DNA of 64,000 nt from Streptomyces sp. NRRL S-340 (lineage in GTDB: Bacteria; Actinomycetota; Actinomycetes; Streptomycetales; Streptomycetaceae). Where the stretch lies: the NCBI RefSeq assembly GCF_000720185.1, contig NZ_JOIY01000049.1, forward strand, positions 12,291-76,290, in the 5' to 3' direction. The notes under the pieces are model-generated. The model was not told where the DNA came from. It saw nothing but the letters and a program-made list of their open reading frames with translations, and searched no databases. The position numbers and the translations under genes are program-made. Of this stretch, positions 29,512 through 38,448 are shown piece after piece (positions within the stretch are counted from its first letter, which is position 1; the number at the start of each line of letters is the position of its first letter).

Positions 29512-30795
29512 ATGACGCAGGAGATCACGACGCCCTCACCCGACCGGGTGGCTCCGCGGCCCGCCGCCCGGGTCGTGCCGATCACCGCGGAACCGCCGGC
29601 CCCCTCGCCGCCCCCGGTGCGGGAGTGGCCCGCACTGGACCTGGACGGCCCGGAGTTCGACCCGATACTCGCCGCGCTGATGCGCGAGGGACCGATCACC
29701 CGAATACGGCTGCCCCACGGTGAGGGCTGGGCGTGGCTGGCCACCCGCTACGACGACGTCAAGCTGATCACGAACGACCCGCGTTTCAGCCGTGCCGAGG
29801 TCACCGGCCGCCAGGTGACGCGGCTGGCCCCGCACTTCAAGCCGCGGCCCGGTTCGCTCGCCTGGGCCGACCAGCCCGACCACAACCGCCTGCGCAGGCC
29901 CGTCGCCGGCGCCTTCACCGTCGGCGCGATGAAGCGGCTGCGGCCCCGCGCGCAGGAACTCCTGGACGCGCTCCTGGAGCCGGTGCTGCGCGCCGGCCCG
30001 CCCGCGGACCTGGTGGAGCGGATCCTGGAACCCTTCCCGATCGCGGTGGTCGCGGAGGTGATGGGGGTGCCGCCCGCCGAACGGGAGCAGGTGCACACCT
30101 GGACCCGGCAGATCATCTCCATGTGCGGGGGCGCCGAGGCCGCCGACCGCGCCAAGGAGGGCATGTACGGGTGGATCGCGCGGACGATCCGGGCGCGCCG
30201 GGACAGCGGCGGCCAGGACGTGCTGTCGCTGCTGGGCGCGGCCGTGGGCCGGGGCGACATCAGCGAGGACGAGGCGGTGGGCCTGGCCGGGCCGCTGCAG
30301 ATCGGCGGCGAGGCCGTCACCCACAACTGCGGGCAGATGCTGTACCTGCTGCTGACCCGGCCGGAGCTGATGGCGCGGATGCGGCAGCGGCCCGCCGAGC
30401 GCGGCCCGGTCCTGGACGAGCTGCTGCGCCACATCCCGCACCGCAGCACCGTGGGCCTGGCCCGGATCGCCCTGGAGGACGTCGAGCTGCGCGGCGTGCG
30501 CATCGCCGCGGGTGATCCCGTCTACGTCTCCTACCTGGCCGCCAACCGTGACCCGGCGGTCTTCCCCGACCCGGACACCATCGACCCCGACCGGGACCCC
30601 AACCCGCACCTGGCCTTCGGCAACGGCCCGCACTACTGCACCGGCGCGGTCCTCGCCCGGCTGCAGACCGAACTGCTCGTGGACACCCTGCTCGACCGGC
30701 TGCCGGGGCTGCGGCTCGCGGTGCCGCCCGGCGACGTCGCCTGGCGCCGCAGGACGATGATCCGCGGCCCGCAGAGCCTGCCGGTCACCTGGTGA
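29512..30795 (+). CDS. Cytochrome P450 monooxygenase
   Basis: A 427-residue soluble class I P450. Heme-ligand loop FGNGPHYCTGAVLARLQTEL, with Cys near residue 377; I-helix LQIGGEAVTHNC, with the GG-x-x-x-T variant of AGxxT; ExxR in DELLRHIPHR. A Pro-rich 40-residue N-terminal extension precedes the fold. It oxidises an unknown substrate and needs ferredoxin and reductase supplied elsewhere; no redox partner or biosynthetic gene is adjacent. The ATG at 29512 follows GGGTGGA. It converges on the small gene of the protease module with only 27 bases between. Confidence 0.9.
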   Translation: MTQEITTPSPDRVAPRPAARVVPITAEPPAPSPPPVREWPALDLDGPEFDPILAALMREGPITRIRLPHGEGWAWLATRYDDVKLITNDPRFSRAEVTGRQVTRLAPHFKPRPGSLAWADQPDHNRLRRPVAGAFTVGAMKRLRPRAQELLDALLEPVLRAGPPADLVERILEPFPIAVVAEVMGVPPAEREQVHTWTRQIISMCGGAEAADRAKEGMYGWIARTIRARRDSGGQDVLSLLGAAVGRGDISEDEAVGLAGPLQIGGEAVTHNCGQMLYLLLTRPELMARMRQRPAERGPVLDELLRHIPHRSTVGLARIALEDVELRGVRIAAGDPVYVSYLAANRDPAVFPDPDTIDPDRDPNPHLAFGNGPHYCTGAVLARLQTELLVDTLLDRLPGLRLAVPPGDVAWRRRTMIRGPQSLPVTW

Positions 30796-30822
30796 GGACC
30801 GCCCCGGGCGCCCCCGCGCGGC

Positions 30823-31311
30823 TCACGCCCGCAGCCACTCGGTGACCACCACGTCCGAGCCCGTGCGCAGTCGCAGGGCGAACGGGCCGGCGGGCGGCGC
30901 CTGGGAGGCGAAGCGGCCCAGGTCGTCGGCGGTGAGCCGGGCGCCGGGCCGGGGGCCGTGCAGCACCTCGATCCGGGCCGGCTGCGGCGGCATCACCTGC
31001 CCCAGCAGGCCGTCCCCGCTGACCTCCACGTCGACGGTCAGGTCACCCGCCTGGAAGGTCAGCATCCGCGGCACCTCCCCGGAGCCCCTGACCGGAAGGG
31101 CGTCGAGCAGCGAGTCGAAGGTCAGCTCGGCGATCCGGGCGTCGAGGTCGTGCAGCGCGTAGGCCTCCAGGGCGACTTGGCGCAGCTCGTCGGGGACCGG
31201 GTCGAGGACGGCGGCGGCCTGCCGCAGTTCCTCCTCCAGCAGGCCCTGTGCCGCCTCCGTGACGTCACCGCCCTCGCAGTCGTGGTCGTGGTTGCCGGTC
31301 TGGTCGTTCAC
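30823..31311 (-). CDS. Unknown protein coupled to sigma factor and S8 protease
   Basis: A 162-residue protein I do not recognise. A His/Asp-rich start (NHDHDCEGGDV) leads to helices (LLEEELRQAAAVLDPVPDEL, then LEAYALHDLDARIAELTFDS), and residues 80-162 look like a beta-sandwich (LTFQAGDLTVDVEVSG, ARIEVLHGPRPG, FALRLRTGSDVVVTEWLRA). No signal or membrane segment. The GTG start overlaps the sigma-factor stop (GTGA), so the two are translationally coupled. The context suggests an adaptor, an anti-sigma-like partner or a substrate of the two proteases. The PDELR.VALEAY segment recalls actinobacterial proteins encoded beside such sigma factors. Confidence 0.7.
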   Translation of the reverse strand: MNDQTGNHDHDCEGGDVTEAAQGLLEEELRQAAAVLDPVPDELRQVALEAYALHDLDARIAELTFDSLLDALPVRGSGEVPRMLTFQAGDLTVDVEVSGDGLLGQVMPPQPARIEVLHGPRPGARLTADDLGRFASQAPPAGPFALRLRTGSDVVVTEWLRA

Positions 31312-31949
31312 GAGGTCCCCCGTGCGTCGTCGAGTCGTGCGCGCAGGCGCCGCAGGCAGCGCTGGCGCAGAGGTCCGATGCTGCCCACGGCGACGCCGAG
31401 CGCGGCCGAGACCTCCTGGTAGCTGGGCGGCGGCGAGGCCATCAGGACCCGCAGCAACTGGCGGCAGCGGTCGCCGAGTCTCTCGAACTCCTGCCACAGC
31501 CGCCGGATCCGCTCGCTCTGCGCCGCGGCCTCCTCGGCGTCGAGCAGCGACTGCTCGGGCGCCCCGACCTCGCTGACCCCGTCGAGCAGGTGCGGGTCGT
31601 CGGTCACCGTCAGCCGGCTCAGGCTCCGCAGCGTCCTGAGACATTCGTTGCGGGCGGTGCTCGCCAGCCACGAGCCCGCCTTGTCGGGTTCCCTGATCCG
31701 GCCGAGGTGCTGGGCGAAGCGGAACCAGACGGTCTGGTACACCTCGTGCCCGTCGGCGTCGGAGAGCCGGTGGGCGCGCACCACCGACCACACCAGCGGG
31801 CTCAGCCCCTCCACCAGTGCTTTCCAGGCCGCCGCGTCACCGTCGACCGCGGACTGGACGAGCACGCCGACATCTGCACGGTCCACCGTTCCACCCCTCG
31901 TGTACGGCCTGTCATCGTACGCCGTGGAGGGGAGCGTTCCGGTTCTCAT
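31308..31949 (-). CDS. RNA polymerase sigma factor, ECF-type
   Basis: A 213-residue sigma-70 family factor with regions 2 and 4 only. Region 2 runs AAWKALVEGLSPLVWSVVRA to WLASTARNECLRTLR, with EVYQTVWFRFAQHL as the core-binding helix; region 4 is SYQEVSAALGVAVGSIGPLR, a helix-turn-helix. The start at 31949 overlaps the S8 protease stop in ATGA, and the stop overlaps the start of the next gene in GTGA, so three genes are tightly coupled. No membrane anti-sigma factor is adjacent, unlike classic ECF pairs, which suggests control by the proteases or by the small protein. Confidence 0.88.
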   Translation of the reverse strand: MRTGTLPSTAYDDRPYTRGGTVDRADVGVLVQSAVDGDAAAWKALVEGLSPLVWSVVRAHRLSDADGHEVYQTVWFRFAQHLGRIREPDKAGSWLASTARNECLRTLRSLSRLTVTDDPHLLDGVSEVGAPEQSLLDAEEAAAQSERIRRLWQEFERLGDRCRQLLRVLMASPPPSYQEVSAALGVAVGSIGPLRQRCLRRLRARLDDARGTS

Positions 31950-33382
31950 GCCGGCGGAGCCGGCCGTCGGACGGGGACCGGCCGCCAGGTGGGCGGGCGC
32001 AGCGCCGGTACGTGCGCCCCGCGCACCTCCGCGTACTCCCGGTTGGCGGCGAGGAGCCGGCGGCGGGCGGCTCTCGGGTCGCGTTCCCCGTGGGCCGTCA
32101 TGTGGGCGGCGACCATGGCGGCGGCCACGGGGGCGGCGAAGGAGGTTCCGCTCCAGTGCGCGTACCCGTCGAACATCACCTGGTCCGGCTTGGCCGGGGT
32201 CCTGTCGCCGTCCTCGCTCAACAGGCCGGCGTGCCGGGGCCACTGGCAGGTGCAGGCGTAGCGGAAGCCGAACCGGCAGGCGTCGTAGGTGGAGTGCCGG
32301 TAGACGTACGGCACGGGCGTCTCGAAGCCGGTGAGTGCGCTGGTGAGGCGCTCGCCGGGGGCGTACGCCTTCACCCAGTGGCCGTGGTTGCTGAAGCAGG
32401 CGCCGTGTTCGCCGTCGCCGCGCAGCGCGCCGACCGACAGCACCGAGTCCTCGTAGCCGGGCCGGTCGGCGTAGGCCGCGGGCCAGAACGGCGTGGCGCT
32501 GGAGTTGTTGCCGGCGGCGGCGACCAGGAGGGTTCCCCGCGCGCGCAGTTCCCGCATGAAGGCGTCCACGCCGAGCAGGCCGTCGGTGCGGCCGTTGGAG
32601 GTGCCGGCGGAGAGGCTGATGATGTCGGGCCAGCCACCGGCGTCGACGGCCTCGAACAGCCGGTGCCCGAAGTCGGACTCCAGGACGGCGCCCGCGTCGT
32701 TGAGGCTGCCGCGGACGGTGATGTCGGTGTTGGGGGCGACCGCGGCGACCAGTCCGGCGATGAACGTGCCGTGCCCGACGTACTGCTCCAGGACGCCGTT
32801 CTCGTCGGTCTCCCGGACCTGGCGGTCGCCGCGCACGCGGGCGAGCAGCGGAACGGCGCCGTGGTCGTGCATGAGTCCGGTGTCGACGACGAGGACGTCC
32901 ACGGCGGTGTCCGGGTCGTAGGGGGTGCTGTCGGGGGCGGGGTTGGTGCCCGCGGTGCGCGGTGCGGGCACCGGCTCGTCGCCGGGGCAGGCGTTGACCG
33001 CGATGGACACCACGTGGTTGCGGCTGACCAGCCGCCGTCCGGCGCGTCCCTCGTGCTCGCGCAGGGCGCGCAGCGCGTGCGCGACGGCGAGGTCGCCGCC
33101 GCGGCCGCCCTCCCCGGCGTCGCCCACCTGGATCCGCGTGACGCCGGTGCGGTTGGCCTGGGGGCCCGCCCGGCGCACCCGGTCGGCGGTCAGTTCCGGC
33201 GCCGCCTCGAAGTGGGTGCGCACCGTGTCCTCGACCAGCTGGGCCTCCTCGCCGTCGCGCGCGAGGACCACGCCCTTCTCGTAGAGGAACTCGGCGGAGT
33301 CGTCCGGGCCCATCGCCAGCGGGACGTGCGGCATCGAGCGCTGGATCTGCGCGAACTGCTCGTGGAAACGCTGTGGTGCCAT
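31946..33382 (-). CDS. Intracellular S8 (subtilisin-like) serine protease
   Basis: A 478-residue subtilase without a signal peptide or propeptide-like export region. All catalytic residues are present: Asp 167 (VLVVDTGL), His 204 (GHGTFIAGL), oxyanion Asn 292 (AAAGNNSS) and Ser 414 (SGTSFAAPVAAA). The first 160 residues form an unrecognised domain (FHEQFAQIQRSMPHVPLAMG, then LRALREHEGRAGRR). A Cys cluster near 369-379 (ACRFGFRYACTCQ) is unusual and could bind a metal. It heads an operon with the sigma factor and the unknown protein and diverges from the TPR-CHAT protease gene across 133 bases. A regulatory rather than digestive protease seems likely. Confidence 0.88.
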   Translation of the reverse strand: MAPQRFHEQFAQIQRSMPHVPLAMGPDDSAEFLYEKGVVLARDGEEAQLVEDTVRTHFEAAPELTADRVRRAGPQANRTGVTRIQVGDAGEGGRGGDLAVAHALRALREHEGRAGRRLVSRNHVVSIAVNACPGDEPVPAPRTAGTNPAPDSTPYDPDTAVDVLVVDTGLMHDHGAVPLLARVRGDRQVRETDENGVLEQYVGHGTFIAGLVAAVAPNTDITVRGSLNDAGAVLESDFGHRLFEAVDAGGWPDIISLSAGTSNGRTDGLLGVDAFMRELRARGTLLVAAAGNNSSATPFWPAAYADRPGYEDSVLSVGALRGDGEHGACFSNHGHWVKAYAPGERLTSALTGFETPVPYVYRHSTYDACRFGFRYACTCQWPRHAGLLSEDGDRTPAKPDQVMFDGYAHWSGTSFAAPVAAAMVAAHMTAHGERDPRAARRRLLAANREYAEVRGAHVPALRPPTWRPVPVRRPAPPA

Positions 33383-33515
33383 GGCGCGCGTGTCCTCCCG
33401 TCGGGACGGTGGTCGTCAGTCAGAGCCGCGGGGGCCCCGGTTGATACAGCGGGCGGGGTGCCGGAGCCCTGGGACGCGGTTCCGGGGCCGCACGAGGACC
33501 ACTACCATCCGGTAG

Positions 33516-36119
33516 GTGACAGCGGGAAGCGAATCGGTGCTCGACCTGCTGCCGATGGTGTTCGCCGACCCCGGCGAGGCGCTGGCGCGGGCCCGTGCGC
33601 TGCTCGACTCCCGTCCCTCGCCGCTGCACGCGTCGGTGGCGCACCAGGTGATCGGTATCTGGCAGCGGGACTTCGGCGACCTGCGGCTGGCCCTGCGGCA
33701 CCTGCGGCGGGCCCGGGACCTGGCGGCGCGGGCGGAGTCGGCCGAGCGGGAGGCCGACGTGCTGGCCACGCTCGGGGTGGCGCTGGTGCACGCGGGGCGC
33801 ACCCGGCAGGGGCTCGCGGCGTTCGAGCGCGGGGTGGCGCGCGGGACCGGGCACACCCGGGCGCGGGTCAGGTACCGGCGGGCGTACGTGTGGTGGGTGC
33901 TGGGGCGGCACCGGGAGGCGCTGGAGGACGTGCGCCGCGCGGTGGGGGTGCTGCGCCAGGCCGACGACGTGATCTGGACGGCGCGGGCGCTGACGCTGCG
34001 GGCCACCGTGCACCTGGCGCTCGGCGCGGTGGAGCGGGCGGACGCCGACTTCACCGCGGCCGAGGCGCTGTGGGACACCACAGGGCAGGAACACGACAAG
34101 GCGGACGCCGTGGAGAGCCGCGGTCTGGCGGCGTTCCGGCGCGGTGACGTGCCGGCGGCCCTGCGGCTGCTCGACGAGGCCGAGGAGCGGTACGCCAAGC
34201 TGGGCACGCCGACGTTCATGCTGAACATCCGGCGCTGCGAGGTGCTGATGGCGGCCGGTCTGGCGCCGGAGGCGCTGGCCGAGGCGGACGCGGCGATCGC
34301 CGAACTCGACCGGCTGGGCGGGCAGTCGACCCGTAAGGCGGAGCTGCTGCTGGCGGCGGCGCGCGCGGCGCGGCTGGCCGACGACCCGCACACGGCGATC
34401 GCCCGGGCGGCGGAGGCGGTCCGGTTGTTCGGCGGGCAGCGGCGCGCCTGGTGGGCGGCGCACGCCCGGCTGGTGCTCCTGGAGGCGCGGGCCGCCACCG
34501 GAGGCCGCTCCGGGCGGCTGGTCGCGGACGCGGCGGCGGTGGCCGGGCAGCTGGCGGCGTTCGGTTCGCCGGCCGCCCCCGAGGCGGCGCTGCTGGCGGG
34601 CCGGATCGCGCTCGCCCTGGGCCGCCCCGCGGAGGCCGAGCGGCATCTGGCGGTAGCCGCGCGCAGCCGGCGCGGCGGGCCGCCACTGGCCCGGATGACG
34701 GGCTGGGCCGCGCAGGCGCTGCGGGCGCGGGCGGCCGGTTCGGGCCGGGGTGTGCTGGAGGCGTGCCGGCGCGGTCTCGACGTGCTCGACGACCACCGGA
34801 TGACGCTGGGCGCCTCCGAGCTGCGGGCCCGGGCGACCGCGCAGGGCGCCGAACTGGCCGCGCTGGCCCAGCAGGCGGCGCTGGCCTCCGGCAGCCCGCG
34901 GCGGCTGCTGGTGTGGAGCGAACGCTGGCGGGCCACCGTGCTGTCCGCGCCGCCCACCCGGCCGCCCGCCGATCCGGCGCTGCTCAGCGGTCTGACCGCG
35001 TTCCGCGAGATCGCGGCCCGTGCGCAGGAGGCCCGGCAGGACGGTCATCCGGTGCCCGCCCTGGAGCGCGAGCAGCGGCGCCTGGAGCGCGAGATCCGTT
35101 CGCGCACCCTGCACCTGCGCGGCGAGGCGCCCGGCGGCGGCGACCGCTTCGCGCCCGCCCGGCTGCTGGAGCGGCTCGGGGACGGGTGCCTGGTCGAACT
35201 GGCCGTGCTGGACGGGCGGGTGCACGTGCTGCTGTGCGGGCAGGGGCGGGTACGGCGGTTCGAGGCGGGGCGGCTCGCGGACGCGGTGACGGAGGCCGAG
35301 CACGTGCAGGCGGGACTGCGGCGGCTGGCGCATCCCGGCGCGGCGGCCCGGCTGCCGCTGGTGGAGGCGGCGGGCCGCCGCCTGGAGGAGCTGCTGCTCG
35401 GTCCGGCCGCCGGGCAGCTGGGTTCCGGTCCGGTCGTGGTGGTGCCGCCGGGTTCGCTGCACCGGGTGCCGTGGGCGCTGCTGCCGGCGCTGCGCGAGCG
35501 GGTGCTGAGCGTGTCCCCGTCGGCGGGCAGCTGGCTGCGGGCGCGCGAGACCGCGCCGCCGCCGGTCGGCCGCCCGGTCCTGGTGCGCGGCCCGGGGCTC
35601 GCGACCGGCGGTGCGGAGGTGGCGGAGCTGGCCGGCCGGTACGGGACGGCGACCGTGCTGGAGGAGGGCGCGGCGCACGTCTCGCGGGTGCTGCGGGAGC
35701 TGGACGGTGCCGCGCTCGCGCACATCGCCGCGCACGGCACCTTCCGCGCGGACAGCCCGCTGTTCTCGTCGCTGACGATGGCGGACGGTCCGCTCATCGT
35801 GCACGACTTCGAGCGCCTGGACCGCAGCCCTTACCGGATCATCCTGTCCTGCTGCGACACGGCCCGGTTCGCCTCCGTCGGCGCGGACGAGCTGCTCGGT
35901 CTGGTGACCGCGCTGCTGCCGCTGGGCACGGCCGGGGTGGTGGCGTGCAGCGCGCCCGTCAACGACGAGGCGGTGGTGCCGCTGATGCTCGCGCTGCACA
36001 AGGGCATCGGTGCCGGGCTCTCCCTGGCCGAGGCGCTGCGCGACGCCCGGGCCGCCGTGCCCGGCGACGCGACGCACCAGGCGACCGGGTGGGCGTTCTG
36101 CGCGTTCGGCGCCGCCTGA
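33516..36119 (+). CDS. TPR-CHAT domain (caspase-like) protease
   Basis: An 867-residue protein. Residues 10-480 are TPR-like helical repeats (ALRHLRRARDLAARAESAER, ALEDVRRAVGVLRQADD, and others). Residues 570-867 form a CHAT domain of the caspase/separase clan, with the catalytic His 740 in LAHIAAHGTFR and Cys 780 in IILSCCDTARF; the downstream AGVVACSAPVND and GAGLSLAEALRDAR segments are also typical. CHAT proteases cut specific protein targets when their repeat region senses a partner. Divergent promoter with the S8 protease/sigma operon, so the four genes are a natural unit. The GTG at 33516 was chosen because the N-terminal helix begins there. Confidence 0.9.
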   Translation: MTAGSESVLDLLPMVFADPGEALARARALLDSRPSPLHASVAHQVIGIWQRDFGDLRLALRHLRRARDLAARAESAEREADVLATLGVALVHAGRTRQGLAAFERGVARGTGHTRARVRYRRAYVWWVLGRHREALEDVRRAVGVLRQADDVIWTARALTLRATVHLALGAVERADADFTAAEALWDTTGQEHDKADAVESRGLAAFRRGDVPAALRLLDEAEERYAKLGTPTFMLNIRRCEVLMAAGLAPEALAEADAAIAELDRLGGQSTRKAELLLAAARAARLADDPHTAIARAAEAVRLFGGQRRAWWAAHARLVLLEARAATGGRSGRLVADAAAVAGQLAAFGSPAAPEAALLAGRIALALGRPAEAERHLAVAARSRRGGPPLARMTGWAAQALRARAAGSGRGVLEACRRGLDVLDDHRMTLGASELRARATAQGAELAALAQQAALASGSPRRLLVWSERWRATVLSAPPTRPPADPALLSGLTAFREIAARAQEARQDGHPVPALEREQRRLEREIRSRTLHLRGEAPGGGDRFAPARLLERLGDGCLVELAVLDGRVHVLLCGQGRVRRFEAGRLADAVTEAEHVQAGLRRLAHPGAAARLPLVEAAGRRLEELLLGPAAGQLGSGPVVVVPPGSLHRVPWALLPALRERVLSVSPSAGSWLRARETAPPPVGRPVLVRGPGLATGGAEVAELAGRYGTATVLEEGAAHVSRVLRELDGAALAHIAAHGTFRADSPLFSSLTMADGPLIVHDFERLDRSPYRIILSCCDTARFASVGADELLGLVTALLPLGTAGVVACSAPVNDEAVVPLMLALHKGIGAGLSLAEALRDARAAVPGDATHQATGWAFCAFGAA

Positions 36120-36858
36120 GCGGGACCGCCGGCAGGACGGACGGAGCACGGGCGGGACGGCGGTGAGCAACCGCAGGCGCGGCCGGGCGTGGCGAGGTGA
36201 CCGAGGACCAGGGGTTGCGGAGGAGGAGAACCCCGCTCGTACCGCTCCCCCGCCCCCCCCCGAGCGGAGGCCGGAAGCCGGGTCCGGGCGGTGCGCGGCC
36301 AGGGGCCGCGCGGGGCCGGAGGTCGTCAGTCCCGGCGGCGGGCGCCTCCCGGCGGTGCACAGCGCGCTGCTGACCCGCAGCAGGTCGACGGCGCGGTCTG
36401 CGACCAGGCGCGGACGCCGGTACGCGGCCCGGGGCCAAGGCCTGCGGCCGTCCGGGGAGCTGCGTCCATGTCCCTCACCTGTCGCCCGACGGTCGGACGG
36501 CGGCCCTCCGAAGTCCCCGGGGCCGTACGGCCCGGGCGGGTGCGAGGCACCCGTGCGCGGCCGTTCCGAGCCGTGAGAGCCGCGAACGAAAGGGGAGTCC
36601 GATCAGCTCGCGGCGCCCGGCGCGTGCGAGCTCAAGGCACCGGAAGGTCCTTGCGGCGGAGCTGCCAGGGCCTCTCGGCAACGCCGCGACCGTGCGTGCC
36701 GGGCGTCGCGAGCCGGGCGCCCGTCTTGTTCGCAGCTCCGAGTCGAGTCAGTCGTCCGTGCGGAAGTCGGCGCCGGTCCGTCCGTCGGACGGGGCAGGCG
36801 CACCGGCCGGCCAGACAGCCGGGCGGGCCGGTCCGGCGGGCCGGCCGGCGCCGCGGTC
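36120..36858. other. Gene-poor stretch between CHAT gene and GST-like gene
   Basis: Several frames are open but none is convincing. The only recognisable element is the leader-peptide-like relic at 36352-36411 on the minus strand. Confidence 0.45.
36352..36411 (-). pseudogene. Relic of a Streptomyces-type leader peptide (DLLRVSSALC motif)
   Basis: The minus strand encodes LVADRAVDLLRVSSALCTA. This closely matches the conserved end of the short leader peptides (RRHIDLLRVxSALC) found upstream of many streptomycete sulfur-metabolism and transport operons. No in-frame ATG, GTG or TTG precedes it and no gene follows on that strand; the CHAT gene is on the other strand. I therefore treat it as a relic. 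Confidence 0.45.
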
Positions 36859-37764
36859 TCAGGGCCGGCCGGCCCGCCTGGCGCGGTCCGCGTGGGCGGC
36901 CCAGTCGAGGATCGGGACGGCCGCGCCGGCCGCCTCCCGGCCCCGGCAGCGGGCCTGGTGGCGGCGGGCGGTCCCGGCCAGGTCGAGGTGGGTGCCGAAG
37001 GCCGGGTGCGCGGTGAGACGCCTGGCGTGGCCCCACAGGGCGGGGTGGTCCGCGACGCGGTGCACGGCACGGGCGTCGAGGTGGTGGCGGTGCACGGTGT
37101 CGAGCTGGACGAGGGTGACCCACAGCGTCACGTCGGCGGCGGTGAGCCGGGGACCCGCGACGTGGTCGTGGTCCCTCAGCCGGTGCTCCAGTTCGTCCAG
37201 GGCACGGAACAGGACGTCGAGCGCCCCGGCGCGTTCCGCGGGGTCGCCGTCCGCCCGCCCGGCGCGCTGGGCGGCCTCCTCGACACCCCGCGCGCACAAC
37301 CGCTCGACGGCCTCGACGTCGTTCCACGGGTCGGCGTCGGCGTCGGCGGAGCCGCAGGGGTACAGGGCAGCCCTGCCGTCGCCGAAGTGACGGTCCAGGT
37401 CGCGCGTGATGTCGGGGGCGTGGGTGCTGACGATCCGGCCCGACCAGCCGTCGCTGAGGACCGGCGCGAGGGCCGGTCCCGGGTGGCGGTGGGCACTCGC
37501 GTCGTAGAGCGGGCGCAGGGCCGAGTGCCCGCCGTCCGGACCGTCCGGCACGGCCGGCAGGAACGTCACCGGACAGCTGTCCCCGATGCCGAGCAGGCTG
37601 TGCGTGACGGCGATGGCCAGTCCCTGCGGGCAGGCCGTGGACAGGTGGAGGCGGTAGCGGCCGGGCACGGCGTAGTGGCCGCTGCGCGCGTCCCGGCCGA
37701 TGCGCCCCCGGAAGGCCGGTGCGGGGCGGGTGGCGGGACGGGCGGCCTGCGGTGTGACGGACAT
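36859..37764 (-). CDS. Glutathione S-transferase-like / glutathionyl-hydroquinone reductase-like protein
   Basis: A 301-residue cytosolic protein. The N-terminal thioredoxin-like half has YRLHLSTACPQGLAIAV with Cys 45, in the position of the CPWA Cys of Xi-class GSTs (S-glutathionyl-hydroquinone reductases; YqjG/ECM4). The C-terminal helical half contains FRALDELEHRLRDHDHVAGP and LTAADVTLWVTLVQLDTVHR, the typical GST C-domain signature (RLTxADxxLxxxL.R.D). In an actinomycete the thiol would be mycothiol rather than glutathione. The CPW motif is CPQ here, so activity may differ. The start follows GGGGAG. A leader-peptide-like ORF lies 99 bases upstream. Confidence 0.75.
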   Translation of the reverse strand: MSVTPQAARPATRPAPAFRGRIGRDARSGHYAVPGRYRLHLSTACPQGLAIAVTHSLLGIGDSCPVTFLPAVPDGPDGGHSALRPLYDASAHRHPGPALAPVLSDGWSGRIVSTHAPDITRDLDRHFGDGRAALYPCGSADADADPWNDVEAVERLCARGVEEAAQRAGRADGDPAERAGALDVLFRALDELEHRLRDHDHVAGPRLTAADVTLWVTLVQLDTVHRHHLDARAVHRVADHPALWGHARRLTAHPAFGTHLDLAGTARRHQARCRGREAAGAAVPILDWAAHADRARRAGRP

Positions 37765-37862
37765 GGGTCTCCCCGGGTACGGGCACGCGCGGGGGCACGC
37801 GCCGCGGAAGCGGTGTCAAGCGTGGAACCGGGCCCCGGGCCTGCGGACCTGGGGCGCCCGGC

Positions 37863-38153
37863 TCAGCGGAGGGCGCGGAGGGCGCCGAGCGGGGTGGGGG
37901 CGGCGAGTGCGCCCTGGGCGGCGGCGGGTGCGCCGAGCGCGCTGCAGACGCGCAGCAGGTCGATGTGGCGGCGCGAGGTCAGCAGGGGCGAGGCGAGCGG
38001 CGGCCCGGCGAGCGGGGAACGCCGGCTGCCCGGAGGCGCGCCGGGCGGGGAAGGCGCGCCGCGCGGGGGCAGGTCACGCGGGGGCGCGCCGGGCGCGGGC
38101 GACGGCCGGGACGTACGGCTCGCACGGCCGGTCACCGGCTCAAGGCGCCTCAT
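37863..38153 (-). CDS. Leader-peptide-like ORF upstream of the GST-like gene
   Basis: A 96-codon frame on the same strand as the GST-like gene. Its Pro/Arg-rich start is unremarkable, but residues 58-73 read LTSRRHIDLLRVCSAL, the signature of short streptomycete leader peptides linked with sulfur/cysteine-responsive operons (usually only 20-35 residues). The ATG at 38153 has TAGGGA six bases upstream. Either the leader is unusually long, or translation begins internally at a non-ATG codon. A regulatory attenuator role for the downstream gene is inferred. Confidence 0.5.
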   Translation of the reverse strand: MRRLEPVTGRASRTSRPSPAPGAPPRDLPPRGAPSPPGAPPGSRRSPLAGPPLASPLLTSRRHIDLLRVCSALGAPAAAQGALAAPTPLGALRALR

Positions 38154-38448
38154 GATTCCCTACCCGTTCACTAGGATTCCTCTCTGGAGTGTCGGGCCGC
38201 CCGGAGCCGCAGTCAAGGGGGCGTCCACCGGGCGGCGGGTGCGCGCCGGTTCCCGGCCCGGCCCAGGGGAGCACCGCACCGAACGGCCCCGGCCCGAGCG
38301 GCTGTTCCGGAGGCCGGACCGCTCCGCAGGGGCGGCGCAGGAGTCCGTGGCCCGCTCGGCTACTGTCGGCGCCGCCCCCGTTCACTCCGCGATCCGGCCG
38401 GCCGAGCCGCGGCCGGTTCGTCCCACAGAAGACGCGAGACGCCCACGC

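Noticed and set aside
36892..38448. Upstream extension of the LivK-like protein by more than 500 codons
   Set aside because: The extension is antisense to the GST-like gene and leader ORF; the protein fold starts at the ATG at 38449.
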